Below are positions 21,201 through 33,590 of a stretch of 64,000 bases of DNA, in pieces. The DNA is taken from assembly GCA_038030265.1 (NCBI GenBank), contig CM075941.1:44640164-44704163 (forward strand), given 5' to 3'. The first letter of the stretch is position 1; every line of letters starts with the position of its first letter. The notes beneath the pieces were generated by a model. It made no database searches, was not told the origin of the DNA, and saw only the letters and a list, made by a program, of their open reading frames with translations. A program made the translations under genes and the position numbers. The DNA is from Corythucha ciliata (Eukaryota > Arthropoda > Insecta > Hemiptera > Tingidae).

Positions 21201-24198
21201 TCCGCTGATTTAGCACCTTTAAACACCAAATCCGGATCTAATATTGATCTGAAGCACACTGATTTTACATTGTGGTGGGTGGGGGGAAGGCGGCCCTTAG
21301 AGACCAGAAATTCTCGGCACTGTTAGAAATGGATGTCAGGTTGCCCAGGCGCGGATACAGAGCTTTTCACGATGCGAAGGGGGGGGGGGGGCGCACTAAG
21401 AAGATCCTCCAAATTGAACAGTAATTTTAGCCGCAAAAGAGTGATTCTCCTTGGTTCTACCGTGAACGAGCTTCTTCATCAATTTTAACCGTGGTAAAAA
21501 AAAAACCGTGAGCTATCGGCTTTTCTTAATTTACGGTCATAATTTATGAAATTTGCTTCCAAAACTACGAATTCGCAAAAGAGGGCCTTTTCTCAATTTT
21601 AGAGGAGGGTGAGTGCGAAATTATTTAATTTTAACTGGTAATCGGCGGTTTTCCTCAATTTTAGACGCAAATGAGCACTTTTTCAAACAATAAACGTGAA
21701 TATTTACCCGTGAATGAGCTCATTACCTAAATTTTTCCGCGCGAAACGGAGTTTTTTATTAATGTAAGCCGCGAATGAGGAAGTTTCACATTTTCCAAAC
21801 ATATTTTTTTTCGATGAGGCATATCAATCCTTCCCCGTAAATAAATAAATAAAAATTTAAAACCCTTCAGAAATATTTTTTGGTTGGCATATTTGAAATC
21901 CCGCCAAAACGAACATTTTCTGCAACGTAATATCCCATGTATTCTCTGTTCTTTACATGCCTCTAAATAGCTCATCTGTTTATCCTCCATTATTTTATTA
22001 TTGGAGAGCTCTTGTAGAAAATAAGGCAAGAAACACAACAAACCGCTCCCTGACAGCTACGTTACAGGCAAATTTTTTTTCGGAAGGCGCATAACACAAA
22101 CATGCTAGCTGGCGTGTTTGAAATGACCTAAAACTTCAATAATCGCGTATTTATTAACTGTTGGATTGTTTCACGAACGGATCACGATTTATGCTCTATT
22201 TTAGCATAAATAAACCTTTTTCCTTTATTTTACCGACGGAATTGCTCTTTTCTTCCATGTTTCTCTCTTTCTGACGTTTCATGCCGAAACTTCAAAATGT
22301 CGCGTTCTCTCAATTTTAGGCGCGAGTGAACGCTATACTTCTCAATTTTATCCGCGAATAAGTGTTCTTCATCAATTTTAGCCGCTAACTGGCGTTTTAT
22401 TTTTCCTCTAAATTTTATCCGCGGGCTTGCCCGAGAATTTGCATAGAAAAACCATTTTGCGGACTTGGCATCGAGAAACCGTGTATTGAAGCTCTTTTTC
22501 TACATTTTAGCCGCGGTTTAACGGAAACTTTTCCTCGTGAACAGCGCACGCGAATTTCAAAATGGCGACGGGGGATCTCAACCAACTTCAACTTCAAAAC
22601 AACTCGCCCCCACTCCCAACTTTTTGAAGGGCTTCCAGTAGTTAAAACAGGGCATGGGCCATCCGCTAACTCCCAATTACTATGCTCGCGCACGAATTCT
22701 CCCCATTAAGACTATTTTTGTTTCAAGCGAGTAGCTCAGTACTCGCGTTTTCTATCGAATTAAATAACATTTTCGCTAAATTTTTGCCGCGAACTATTAG
22801 CCACAAAAAACTGCTCAAAATGTGTTTTATTAGCCCTAGCAAAGGTGGAGACCCCTGGCCATGTTCTGCGCAGCTATATCTTGGACAAGTCTTACGAAAC
22901 CTCGTCATCAATTCTGCTCCAGTACTTTCGACTTTTCTTAAAATTCAGCCGAACATCCAGAACTGCCAAATTTGTCTCTCCCATTCGCAATTAACACGGA
23001 TGTAGTAAACTCACCATACGAAGATGCTCATTCTCCTTTGACAACGCCTCCTTTTCAATTTCCGCTTTACTCAATTTCGTTACGGCAAGTTGAGTTTCCA
23101 GAGTCATTTGCTTCGCAAATTTTTCTAAATGCTGCAAAAAAAACAACAAAAGTGTATCACCAACATGGGAAAACATCTACCACTTTGTTGGGGATTATAC
23201 CTGCTCTTTTCTCTCGTACTGCTCGCAAACACTTTTAAGTTTAGCGCTCATGCCGAGGTTGTCATCGCGAAGTTTAGCATTTTTGTCGTTGTTCTGCATT
23301 AAAAGCGTGCCGACTTCGGTAAGGGTAGACTGAAATTTGGAGACGACGTCTCGTTTTTTCTCCTCTTCTTCCCTTATTCGAATAGCGTACTCTTCCTACG
23401 GGAGCGAATAAAATACACGGAGCTTGAGCAAACCCCCCCCCCCCCCACGCCGCGTTGGACACGCTGAATACCTTCATGGTTTTATTTTGACGTTGTAGTT
23501 CACGGCAGAGGCTTTCGAGTCGGCTTCGCGTCAATATTGCCTTACTGTGATCCGCTTGAAGTTGATCCTTTTCACGTTGAAGAGCGGCGTTTTTCTTGTC
23601 GGACAACATAGCTGCGTGCTGAAAAACTGAGTTTAGAAAAGGGGGCGAGTGGATTCTTCGTCGAAGAAATGGAAGGAAGGGGGTGGGGTGGGGTGAGTTT
23701 CCTTACCTGAAGGGTTTTGTGTTCACCGGCGAGGACGGCGTACTTTTTCATGAGAACACCCAATTTCATGTCTTTTATTGCTTCGGAGACTTTAGCCGCG
23801 TCAGTGTCGGACATACTGTCGAAATTTTTTAGATCTTTCTTCTTGAAGGATCCTCCGCCGCCCTTCTCATCGCGCGACTTTCTCTCACGCCCGCCGCTAT
23901 TGCCCTTGCCATCACCGCTGGGACCCGTCGAATTTTTACATTTTCTATTCGGACAACTTGGTGGTTGAGCCTTGGACAACGGAGGAGTCGTCGACGCGTC
24001 TGAGATGGGCTCATCGGACGTCGGCGTTGGCGAGGGGGGTGTGGAATTCTCTTCAACTTCCTGCAGTAAAAAAAAAAAAAAACGGCGTTATTCAGAGATA
24101 GATCGGGAACACCACAGTTGAATGGTAGAAACCTTTTCGTCACCGATGACAGTACTAGGCGGCGAAACATTTTCAACGGTGCTAACTTCTTCATCCAT
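18287..24198 (-). CDS. TXLN: Taxilin family protein (eight exons)
   Basis: Exons (minus): 24133-24198, 23707-24060, 23472-23618, 23201-23395, 23015-23131, 18998-19156, 18735-18930 and 18287-18663. Phases close to give 536 aa. The middle is the taxilin coiled coil: LMKKYAVLAGEHKTLQ, REKDQLQADHSKAILTRSRL then ESLCRELQRQNKTM, REEEEKKRDVVSKFQ, QLEMYNEKYDEFHKALTQSG, GFKQEMER, and KLEKEAGQWKGRYETAH ending with LQNLCRSLQ. N- and C-termini are low-complexity (acidic, Ser/Thr-rich, ending in a Lys-rich KKHKK). Taxilins bind syntaxins and nascent-chain components in membrane traffic. Introns are about 67-90 bp except intron 5 (3.86 kb), filled with repeats. The exon 1 donor is GTTTCT, a weak match. Paralogue (alpha, beta, gamma) cannot be assigned. 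Confidence 0.92.
19378..21027. mobile_element. Inverted-repeat element with minisatellite core, copy 2 (1.65 kb), in a taxilin intron
   Basis: The ends are AGGGTTGCCACC (19378) and GTTGGCAACCCT (21016-21027). Orientation is opposite to copy 1: the left subterminal part (GGTCATCTCGGGACGCAATT, then ATAATTTTATTCTTGAAATG) matches the right end of copy 1, and the right subterminal TTGAAACTTTTGTCCCGAT matches its left end. The core (about 19670-20900) is a long array of GTTAGAGCATTTTGTG, the complement of family C. CATATTT occurs just outside both ends and may be the target duplication. No transposase ORF. Confidence 0.8.
21030..22980. repeat. Repeat-filled remainder of taxilin intron 5 (families E and A)
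   Basis: 21050-21240 holds family E units. 21420-22520 holds scattered family A units in reverse (CTCAATTTTAGCCGCGAATGAGCG), interrupted by unique sequence. A poly-G run lies at 21380. No exon was recognised between 19157 and 23014. Confidence 0.55.
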
Positions 24199-27059
24199 TC
24201 CAATGATGTACGTTTACAACCTATAGGAAACGGACTAGACAGCAATAAGAAAACAAAATTTTAGCAAAATTGCTAATAAAACAGGGAACTCGACTATGAT
24301 TGATCAAACAGATCCTAGCGACACACACAAAATATCCGATCTCCGGGGTATGCACTAGGCATAGATACCTAGTTGTGCGGTTTCCATTACTAAATCAAGT
24401 TTTTCGAATATAATTGCGTTACCTCTAAGCAGAATTGTCGATCCCACACAAAATATGTTGAAAAACGTATCAAACACCGCACAAAAAAACAGTTAATTTC
24501 GCTCCAGAACGAATCATGCATGCACCCAAGACGCTCGATAACCTTCGCACTTGAGGATAACCTTACTTGTCCCTTATCTTCCCCCGGGGATGTATTTATT
24601 GGCGCTGAAACACCCCCTAGAAGCCCGGGCTGAAAATCACCCCCCCCCCCGTAAAATTCTGGTCAATACAGAAATTTTTGGAACTAGTCAACTGCTCCGG
24701 CGCCAATGCCAGGATTGAACCGTTACAAAGACAACATTCTAAAGGCCTTTTCACATCTGGAAAACGGGATGTTTTGAAGGCCCCAACCCCGGGGCCTAGT
24801 TTTATAGGGTGCCTGGCAATCGGAAGTGACCTGTAGTCACTGAAATTCTGGTACTCGAGATATCTGTAACCGAAATGAAGGCCTCTGAAATTCTAAAACG
24901 ACGATAAATCGGCTACGACAGTGGAACCAGTCAACTCATTCCTTGATTTTGGGGCCGCTAACAGGCGCACGCAGAGCCCAAAAACAGTTCGTTTTAGAGG
25001 TTGGGTTGTCATTTACGGGAAAAATTGTAGGTCGATCATCAGTTTTGGTTCAAAATACTTAATAGGAACACGGGTACACTCCGAGGGAAACATAAAATTC
25101 CACAGATAACCGGGCTATGTAACTATGACCCAACGCCGGGCACCTTGCAATGCCGGGGCGGTACCAATTGAGTCTCCGTCATTGCATTTGCCCCCCCCCC
25201 CCGCCCGAGCGTTTTGGAACAGCTTAATGGTCTTAAGAAGCAAAGTGCAGACACAGCATCAGTTAACGTTGTAAAAGCAATAAAACGATAGTCTAACCTC
25301 TTACCAAACAAAATTACGAGACTGAAAGCACGTGGCCTCTTACGTATCAACTTTACAATCCAGAGTTGTCAAAAACTACGGAAACTAACAAAAAAATTGT
25401 CAATAGGACCAACTTTTCGATTACAAAATCTCGAACGAATCACACATTAATCAAAACTCCCCGCTGAGAAGCGCACTAAACGGAAGAGAATCAGAGAATT
25501 AAAAGGCAAAGAGACTCAATATAATAAAAGGAGAAGAAGGTATTATTTTTAGTCTATGACAACTAATAATAGACACAGTGAAAGAGATTCGTAGGTAGGC
25601 CGCTTTTTGTGTCAGGAACCATCACTCGAGCGTTATTTTTCAATAATTTTAGCAGCGTTCTTTTAACAATCGTTATAAGCAGTGCTCGTACAATCATACA
25701 CGACGAAGAATTTAAAAAGCTACAACAACACAGGGAAGCCGTCAAGGTTTTAATAAGAAGTCTCCTTCTTGGCTTTTGAATATTCAACGTTTGACTTTGA
25801 CAGGACATTTTTTTTTTTTTTTTTTGCATTTCTGAGTCCGAGAATTTCAATTGCAATGAAAAAATGACTATCACGGGATTCGTTAGGGAGAGATCAAAAT
25901 ATGAAAATAAGGCTCGCGGATGTGGTTTGTAGTTCGCGATTTAAACAGAATACCCCCCCCCCCCAACCATTTTACTAATCCGCATCCAAAGCGAGCAGAG
26001 AACGACAACCACCCCACGCTTTCATCGTTTAAATACCAATTTGTTGGGACAAAATACCCTCTGAAACAAAACAACAAAATTAGGACCTCACATAAACTAA
26101 TTTTTTGTTTTGTTTTTATAAAACGCTCTTCGTAAATCAAGTCACGAATTATTCCCGATCATTTACCAACAGGAGCTACGGGGTAGACTGTCAAGCAGCA
26201 TAAGGAGGAAAAAAAAGAACGCCTCAAAATCGACGCTCAAACGGCGATATAAACGGGCGAGGGGTTTTGAAGTGGGAAGGGGGGTTGCTCAAACACCCTC
26301 AACGTTTCTTTTAGTATTCCTCAAGTTATGCCCCTCGATGGTTTCTTTAGGCGATGAGGGGTGGTGATGGTGGGGGGGAGGAAGAGCGGAGTTTAAATTG
26401 AAAGAATAGATATATATTCCATTGTTTTTAATTTCTACCTCTTGGGATTCAGACGTTCATGAGGGCGAGAAGGGGAGGGGGTGTGCGCGTTGAGGAAGGC
26501 AAAAAAAAAAAAAAAAAATTAGATACGCGAAAGAACTCGCTCATCCATTCCTGTGTTGTTCGGGGCAGTGTTTGGTCAAGTTCAGTGTCGAGGTATTTTG
26601 TTGTTCGAGGGGGGCAATTAGATACCCAAAATTTAGAGTTCCGAAAAGAAAAAAATATTCGATAAAGGTAAGAAAAATACAACTGTACATTCATAAAAAT
26701 TAAAATTTCGTACCCGAGGCCTAACAACATCAGTGAATCCACGATTGATTTTATCGCTGGTCAGTGTCTCGAGCTAACGATGTTTCCAGTTTTTAAAAGA
26801 CAAAGATTCTGAAAACTCTAATTATAATGCCTTTTTAGACAAGGTCGAGATATTTCAATAAGACGTTTCAAGTTACAGGCGGGGGAGGGGGAATAGAATG
26901 ACACGAACAAACAGTCCCTTAACAGTGCCCTCAGGGAAATGCGAAAAACTTGGAGCCAACGAGAGGCCACGGATATGGGCCTCCTTTGGATTAGGGCAGC
27001 TGTCCTATGCCCGCCCAAGGCACCTTTGCAAAGCGTAAAAACCTAATTTACCTAACAAG
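24199..27059. other. Gene-poor stretch upstream of taxilin
   Basis: The taxilin promoter should lie at its left end. It has poly-C or poly-G runs (24639, 25192, 25953) and homopolymer A/T runs (25808, 26502). No conserved exon was recognised; short frames here match no family I know. Confidence 0.4.
25110..25185 (-). repeat. tRNA-like relic (probably SINE-derived)
   Basis: The minus strand reads ACTCAATTGGTACC (like a D-arm/A box), then GGCATTGCAAGGTGCC with a seven-base ATTGCAA loop, then GTTGGGTCATA where a B box would be expected but is broken. Not a functional tRNA. Confidence 0.35.
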
Positions 27060-27179
27060 GCAATTTTGATAGAAATACACGCGCTATTCGCCCATAAGGT
27101 CTTTCCTGCCCAAACACTCCATAATTTTAATTTTTTTTAATGGCGATAATTTTTTGTCAACCGCGGAGTAAAAACGACT

Positions 27180-28080
27180 TTTGTGGCTAAAATAAACATT
27201 TTTTTTGTCAATCAAGATTCTGAGCCGAAACATGAAACGCCCCAAACTGAGAATTCGTGTCCTGAAAATAGCCAAAACGTCATAAAAATGTCAGACTTTC
27301 AATTGTCCTTCTCAAAATTGGCTAAACTGGACACTCGCTCCTCGAAAATGGCTAAGCTCACGATTCGTGCCGAAAAATAGTCAAACTGACTATTCACGCC
27401 ATGCAAATAGCGGAACTGATTTAATTCACTCTGAAAACGGCTAAACCGACGATTTGCGCCAGGAAAATCCAATGCCTGAGCTGACAATGTCAGTGCTACT
27501 GATGATTCGTGTCCTTCAAATAGCCAAAATGCCAGGCTTTCAATATCCTTCTCAAAAATGGCCAAGCTGACCCATTCGCTCCTAGAAAAGGCTAAACTGA
27601 CGATTCATACCTTAAATCAAACTGACTATTCACGCCATGCAATTAGCGAAACACTCATTTCACTCTAAACATGGCTAAACTGACGATTTGTACCATGAAA
27701 ATTTAACGCCTAAGCTGACGATGTCGATGCTCTAAAAATGGCTAAACCAACATTTGCGCTCCAAAAATGGCCAAACTGACTATTTGGTCCTTTAAAAAGA
27801 CTAAACTGACGATTTATGCCCCAAAAATAGTCAAACTGACTATTCACGCCATACGATTAGCAGAACTGACTCAATTCACTCTAAAAACTGTTAAACTGAC
27901 CATTTACGACAGGAAAATTTAATGCTTAAGCCGGACAATGTCAGTGCTCCAAAAATGGCTAAACTGATATTCAGATCCTAAATCAAACTGACTATTCACG
28001 CCAAACAATTAGAAAAGCTGACTTTGTTTCAGTCTAAAAAAATAACTGACTGATTTGCTCCACGAAAATTCAACGCGCCC
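27180..28080. repeat. Degenerate 30-nt minisatellite (family D), longest block
   Basis: About 28 diverged units of CCAAAAATGGCCAAACTGAC plus TATTCGCGC. Higher-order similarity is visible: the order GAAAATTTAACGCC, CACTCTAAA, CATGCAATTAGC recurs about every 200 bp. Confidence 0.75.
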
Positions 28081-28267
28081 TATAAACTAGACATTCGTTT
28101 CCACCCTGAACGGGGCCGTCTCCACCTTACCAACTGATCACTCCCCCTCCCATCACTCATCGGTTACTGTAAAGCCACAATTCCACTGAACACTCACGTG
28201 CGCCGTGCATTGTTCGTAAATAATGATTAAACAATGTTTGCAAACAACTGTTCGTGAACATTGTTTC

Positions 28268-28437
28268 CGAAATATAAATTAAATTAAATTGATATCTTTT
28301 CGGACGGCGCTGGGATGGCACAGCACAACATGATTCGAGCTTCCGAGAAAAAATGGACTCGCCGGCGGGATTTGAACCCGCAACCTCTGGGTTCGGCTTA
28401 TAGCTGATCCCTCGCAGTACGACTGTCAAAAGGCGTC
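28268..28437 (-). mobile_element. tRNA-derived SINE
   Basis: On the minus strand, a tRNA-like head has a perfect T-arm (GCGGG TTCAAAT CCCGC, with B box GGTTCAAATCC at 28368-28378). A body with CATGTTGTGCTGTGCCATCC follows, then an AATTTAATTTAATTTAT tail (28271-28290). A related body fragment recurs at 41338-41375 (TGGCACAGCGGGCTAAACAT). The D-arm is degraded, so it is not a functional tRNA gene. Confidence 0.65.
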
Positions 28438-28609
28438 ACCAATTGGCGCAATTGGTGCTGGCAATTGTAATCTGTTGTAACTTTTGAGGTCTTTGTATGA
28501 AGACCTTGAAATTATTATGAAAAAGGAAAAGAAAAAGTGCACGCTTAGTTTTTAGAACTTGGAAGAAAACTGACTGCTTTTTAATTAAATTGAATAATAA
28601 TCATTTGTC

Positions 28610-28930
28610 CAGTAATCAAGGTTGCCGGAGTTTTGCGGTCACCATAAAAAAAAAGGATAATCCTATACCTGAAAAGGATAGTAGAAAGAAATGCCTTGGA
28701 GAACTGCGGTCATGTCTCTCCCCAGCCTCTAGCTCACCTCACCTTCTGTACAATCGTTCCACTGCCGTAGGAACACACAGCTTTGAAATCAATGAGATTG
28801 CTTGGTAGGTCGAGTTGAACTTCTAGGGACCAGTTTGGGATGCTACAGTTACGCTATTAAAGTTTCGGTCCGTGAATAGAGATGAAGGGACAAGGGAGTA
28901 GGGTTTTCATCAGTTCTTGTTCGCCAAAAT
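28610..28930 (+). repeat. Diverged LTR fragment, inverted relative to 29045-29429
   Basis: It shares GGAGTTTTGCGGTCACC, AGGATAATCCTATACCTG and TTCTGTACAATCGTTCCACT with the complement of 29180-29400. It is a second copy of the same LTR family in opposite orientation, with substitutions and without its start. Confidence 0.6.
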
Positions 28931-29044
28931 ATATGTAGAGTTCTGAGCTACACCTTTATAATAACAGTTAGTATTTAGTAACTATGTACCAACATGCAAT
29001 CACTTGATTGACTCGACTTTGTCGAAAAAGCGAATGTGACTGAC

Positions 29045-29429
29045 TGTTGCAAACGGATGTTGCGGAGAACGCTCTTGAGTCATTTTATTGGTTTACAATA
29101 CGATAACATCCTAAAATCTAGAGAAATAAGTCACTTCATTCCTATTCTCGGACTGAAAGACTGAAACTTTTAGCATAGCTATAGCATCCCTAACTAGTCC
29201 CCAGAACTTCGACTCCACCAACCACGCTTATTTCATTGATTTCAAAGCTGTGTGTTCTAATGATAGTGGAACGATTGTACAGAAGGAAAGTTGAGCTATA
29301 GGTTGGGAGACACACGACCGTATTTATTTCTGCTACCCTTTGCAGGTATAGGATTATCCTTTTTTTAAGGTGACCGCAAAACTCCGGACACCGTAATAAA
29401 TACTGTAGTGAGTAGTGAAGGATATAACA
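29045..29429 (-). repeat. 3' LTR of the minus-strand Ty3/gypsy relic
   Basis: On the minus strand it starts TGTTATATCCTTCACTAC directly after the purine tract AAGTGGGGGAGAAT. It may end at TTTGCAACA (29045), which would give TGTT/AACA inverted ends; this end is tentative. An AATAAA is present near that end. Confidence 0.55.
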
Positions 29430-29482
29430 ATTCTCCCCCACTTAAACGGATGCTGTAGGCTCTTCACTCCATGATATAGGGC

Positions 29483-29612
29483 CGTATTCAGAAACCCTCC
29501 TTTACGAAGCCTTAACTAAAGGAGTTGAAAAATGTGATGGTTTATAAAAATATGTCATCTGTTTTGAAGCGCTTAAAGGAGATGTAAAGGTTAAGGTTGG
29601 TTTCTGAATACG
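29483..29612. mobile_element. MITE (130 bp) with CGTATTCAGAAACC ends
   Basis: CGTATTCAGAAACC at 29483-29496 is the exact complement of 29599-29612. The interior has TTAACTAAAGGAGTTGAAAA. Related partial copies are at 35433-35510 and 62060-62153. It lies between the relic's integrase remnant and its LTR. Confidence 0.75.
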
Positions 29613-30917
29613 CAGTCCTTGAAGCGCAGAGGCAATCGAATGTGAGGCGATCACGCAGAGCTTCCGATTGATTTTGATTTTCGAAAGAAAAGGGAGAACC
29701 GACAGTTGCGGGAGAGCGATCAGGAGAAAATCGATAGTTCACCGATGGCGTATATTGATCGACGGGTGGTACAGCAAGAAAACAAGGGATATCTGGAAAC
29801 AGACTGCAAGATTCCTTTGAAAGGATGACAGGGTTGGAACGGGATCTAAGAATTTCAAAAACTTCGGTCGGCCCGAAATTGAATTTTTTAACAAGTGTCG
29901 ACCTCAACTGATTTACGTGACGCTTGATCGTTCTTCCCGAATCCAGAAGAACGAGGTAATGGCGAGTGTCCATCTTTCTTCCGATTTCGCCGAATACCCA
30001 AAAGTGGGTTTTTTAGAATTCGAGATGAATCGAGCTTGAACTCTTTCTCCGACTGAAAAAAAACGACAAGGTTTAGTTGAAAAAGAAGAAGTACTGACGG
30101 TTGTGGCGGGTCTTGACGGGAAAATTGCGTCTAGACGAATTCGAAGGGTCCGGTGAAGATATTTTTCTGCGGGAGACTCTCCACAACTTAGTGACGTAGC
30201 ACGATGACGTAGAAGTATTAGTCTCACTTTTTCTTGAACGGAAATATTTTCACTTGAAGCGGTTTTTAGTCTATTTTTAGATTTTATCGAGGCATCCGAG
30301 TGAAGATGTTTGACCGGAATCGGCAGTTTCATTTCCCGGTCAATCTTTTTTAGGTCAATGACGAGCTCTCGAATCCATTGTCTACCGAGAAGTGAGTCAT
30401 GTCCGTCGGGAACAATGTATAAATCACTAATAACTTGTTTTCCGTGATACGCAACCATAACGGAAGGCGATTTTCGAACTTTTAACTGGCACATTCAGTT
30501 TTAGACGTTTGAAGTCCCACTCAGAAATCAGGGAGAACTTGGCGCCGGAATCGACTTCAAATTACTGAGGTTTTCCGTTCAGCGTCACTGACACAATATA
30601 CTGTCCTGTATTGTACAGTAATTTATAAGGTTTTTAGGATGCTTATCCCGTATGAATGTTCTGACGTGAAACAATCGTCGGACAAAGTGTGCAACGACGA
30701 AGGGGGTGCTAAATTCGTTCGAGGAGGCGATGGTTTCATTAGCGTTGTGAAACAGACTTTGGCAACGTGACCGTCACATTTAATTTGTGAACGATCACGC
30801 CTGCAGTCAATTACTCTGTGACCACTTATCCCACACCTGAAACAGAGGTTATTGATCCCAAGGGACTTAAAATGAGTAAGTTGCACATTTTCCAAAAATA
30901 TTTTTTTTTTTTGGTAG

Positions 30918-31030
30918 GTCACACCATTATCTTTTGATAGATACGAATTTTAACAATTTAATTCAATTATAACTATTTTTTTTAATTATTAAATATCAAT
31001 ATTTGACTTCCCGCCAAAAAATGGTGTGAC
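30918..31030. repeat. Short inverted repeat, possible MITE
   Basis: GTCACACCATT (30918-30928) and AATGGTGTGAC (31020-31030) enclose an AT-rich loop. It is at the left edge of the sequence interrupting the Ty3 relic. Confidence 0.4.
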
Positions 31031-31349
31031 GTAATTTAGTTTTTTTTTGTCCTTGTCTAATGCATTATCTATCTCTCTCACAAAAAACTGAATTTTTTCA
31101 TGAATTTTTTAAATCATGAGGTTTTCTTATGTTAGAGAGTTGCCAGGCAACCATCGCCATGGTTTCGTTGAATTCATTCCCTAAAAAAAAAGCCCGGTCC
31201 TGTGCAAGCAAGCCAGCCGCCTCTCCAAAGGGCAAAGTAACTCAAAAGTGTGAGGAACGAGCTTCGCCATCCATGGGGGGATCACAGCGGCCAATATTCC
31301 TGAGGCTGCCCCTTGCAATACTGAAGATGGGGCCTATAATAATAATTAG

Positions 31350-31625
31350 TGGGCGCCGGGTTTCGAACCCGGCAAGCGCCAAAGCCTCCTTTGGGCTCAT
31401 ACGCCGTACCCTGATCCAACCGTGTACTTCACACCCGTACTACGCGGGCGTTTCGGTCGGTGCGCGGTTTGTTGAACGCACAGCGCCGGGAACACCCACA
31501 CGAAGCCGAGTGTGCTGTGTCAGAGTTCGCCGCTGCCTTATAGTGAAATGGGCAATTGCTAGATTCGAACCCAGGCCCGCTGGGTTGCGAAGCGAGTATT
31601 GTATCCATTACACCACCGACGCGCG
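31350..31625 (-). repeat. Two tRNA-like modules in tandem (possible dimeric SINE)
   Basis: Both modules read on the minus strand. The left one has a perfect T-arm (GCCGGGTTCGAAACCCGGC, 31354-31372). The right one (31553-31625) has an A-box-like GGTGGTGTAATGGATA and B box GGGTTCGAATC, but an anticodon loop of the wrong size. They are about 200 bp apart. Neither makes a good tRNA. Confidence 0.5.
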
Positions 31626-31725
31626 CTGAAGATGGGGCCTAGTTAAGCCCGATTTTGGGTCGTCGTGTGTTCGACAGGTCGACGACGAAAAGAAGCTGAC
31701 CACTCGAAAGAAAAGTTTTAGACAC

Positions 31726-32173
31726 AATGGGGAACTTGCACATTTTTCAAAAGTTGGTGTTGCTTAAAGAGGGCTCTTCCACAAGTCTACTGCTCACACT
31801 AAACTTTGAAATCAGTCAAGGATGCTTTTTTAGGGAATTTTTAAAAATTTTGAGTGGGGGTTCGATTACGTAAAAACTTACTTATTGAAATGGATGATGC
31901 GGGGAAGAGGGGGTTAGACGAGTTTTAACTGGGGGACATTTTTCATGTTATTTGTAAACAAACAATTTTAGAGTTCCCTCAAATGCTTCACAAGTAAGTA
32001 TTTACGTCATTTCCCCTCGCACCATCCATCCTCTTCTGAAGAACTTTGAACCTTTTTTAAAAATCTTAAAACGCACCAATCGGGTTGCAACTTCCGTTGT
32101 TATCCTTCAGTTCACGGGTCAAATCACCGGTATGCTTTTCTACCCAATCTGAGATTCATGCAAGTTCCCCATT
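31726..32173. mobile_element. MITE with 15-bp AATGGGGAACTTGCA ends, copy 1 (448 bp)
   Basis: AATGGGGAACTTGCA (31726-31740) is exactly complementary to 32159-32173. The interior (GAGGGCTCTTCCACAA, GCACCAATCGGG, CACCGGTAT) is shared in order with copy 2 at 61295-61729. It is nested inside the Ty3 relic. No ORF. Confidence 0.8.
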
Positions 32174-33590
32174 ACTAGGTACTTTTAGGTTCTTTGAGAC
32201 AAGTCGTTCATACATGATATTGTGACCAAATCTCTTATATCTTGGAAGCGTCCTATTTTCAAGTTCATTATTAAATAATTTATGAGTAGATATTATATTT
32301 TTGGTGTAATATACAAATCGGGTCATTTCAAACTCTCTGGTTCCACTTTCACTCACGGCAAAATGATCTTGCTGCACACACACACAGTTTTTCTGTGAAT
32401 TATCAACGGTTTGAGTGTTTCAGTACTTCTCCTCGGATAATTCGAATCCACTCCGTTCTTCGTGTTTTTTTTTTTAGGTAAACTCACAAAAATTGTATTC
32501 GGCATCTTGCGGTTCCTTCGACAACGAGGGCAAACTGGAAACTGCAGTATTTTTCAAATATCTGGACTATTCTTGTATTTGAAATTGAAATGAACTGTCA
32601 GGCTGTCACCCAAAATTATTCATAAACAAATAAAAAAAGTATCAGCAACAATGGCCGCGTTGCAAAACTTCAGACTTGTTCAGCGCTTAATGAGCACTTA
32701 GTATATTGCCGTTGCAAAACTGTCAATCTAGCTCAGCGCTGAGTAAGTGTTTAAAATCCAACAAAAAACGTCCCATCGTTATATAAATCACCGTTGCAAA
32801 ACTCCAGTAAGCGCTTAATTCTACACTTCAGTGATTCACATACACGTAGGGAAATCAGTGAATGCCCGCATTGAGGCAAAAGACTAAATTACGTTAAAAC
32901 AGGAAAGGGGGAGAGTCAAGGGGCGCCTAATACTTGCAATATTTCTTAAAATTTCAGCAAACGATTTTTTGAGGAACGGAGCACATCATAATTTCTATTT
33001 TAGTGTAAATAAACGGGGAAAAATAAATTTCTCCGCAAATTCCGACCCATGCAACTTCCTCATTGGGTCTACTGTACCGAGTACGAAAATCGCGAGTGTC
33101 TAATGACGGAAAAGCTGACCGTGAACCAGGACAACTTGTAGAACGGCGGCGAATGAAAGAGTAGGAGCAGCTGTCATCGAACATTGAAACAGTGAGGAAG
33201 TAACATGAAAAATAAAAATCGCTGGAAACATTTTTTTTCGAAGGAAAATGACTAAATATGACCAGGAATGGAATATTAGTGCGTAAATGATTGATTTCGA
33301 TTTATAGCGAAATAATAAAACTTGGCCATTTTTTTTTTGTTACCTTAAACGGCCGGTCTGTGACTCGTGACGTAGTAAAGGGAATGTGACCCCTCCCAAC
33401 CGTCCGCTTCATGGCTGTTATCACGTTTTGCTTCTTCTTGTCCATCCCATTCTCTTAATTCCTATTGTTTGATTTGTGGGAAGCTATTGTGAAGGCCATG
33501 CAAATGCTGTTATTACGTCATCAGTCTATCTAGCCTATTTCAAATGGGTCCCGCAACCCAATAGTTGTAAAAATTAATAAAAAAAATATA
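32174..33590. other. Rest of the insertion in the Ty3 relic
   Basis: No protein-coding exon was recognised. A short motif (CCGTTGCAAAACT, followed 20-40 bp later by CAGCGCTTAA-type sequence) recurs at about 32648, 32709 and 32792. There is a poly-T run at 32467 and unique AT-rich sequence elsewhere. Confidence 0.4.

Noticed and set aside
28360..28437. Functional tRNA gene (minus)
   Set aside because: The T-arm is perfect, but the D-arm and acceptor 5' half do not fit, and a SINE body and AT-rich tail follow.
31553..31625. Functional tRNA gene
   Set aside because: A and B boxes are good but the anticodon stem-loop has the wrong size and the acceptor stem does not pair.
31129..31629. 166-codon plus-strand ORF
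   Set aside because: It runs antisense across the two tRNA-like modules and has no protein family character.
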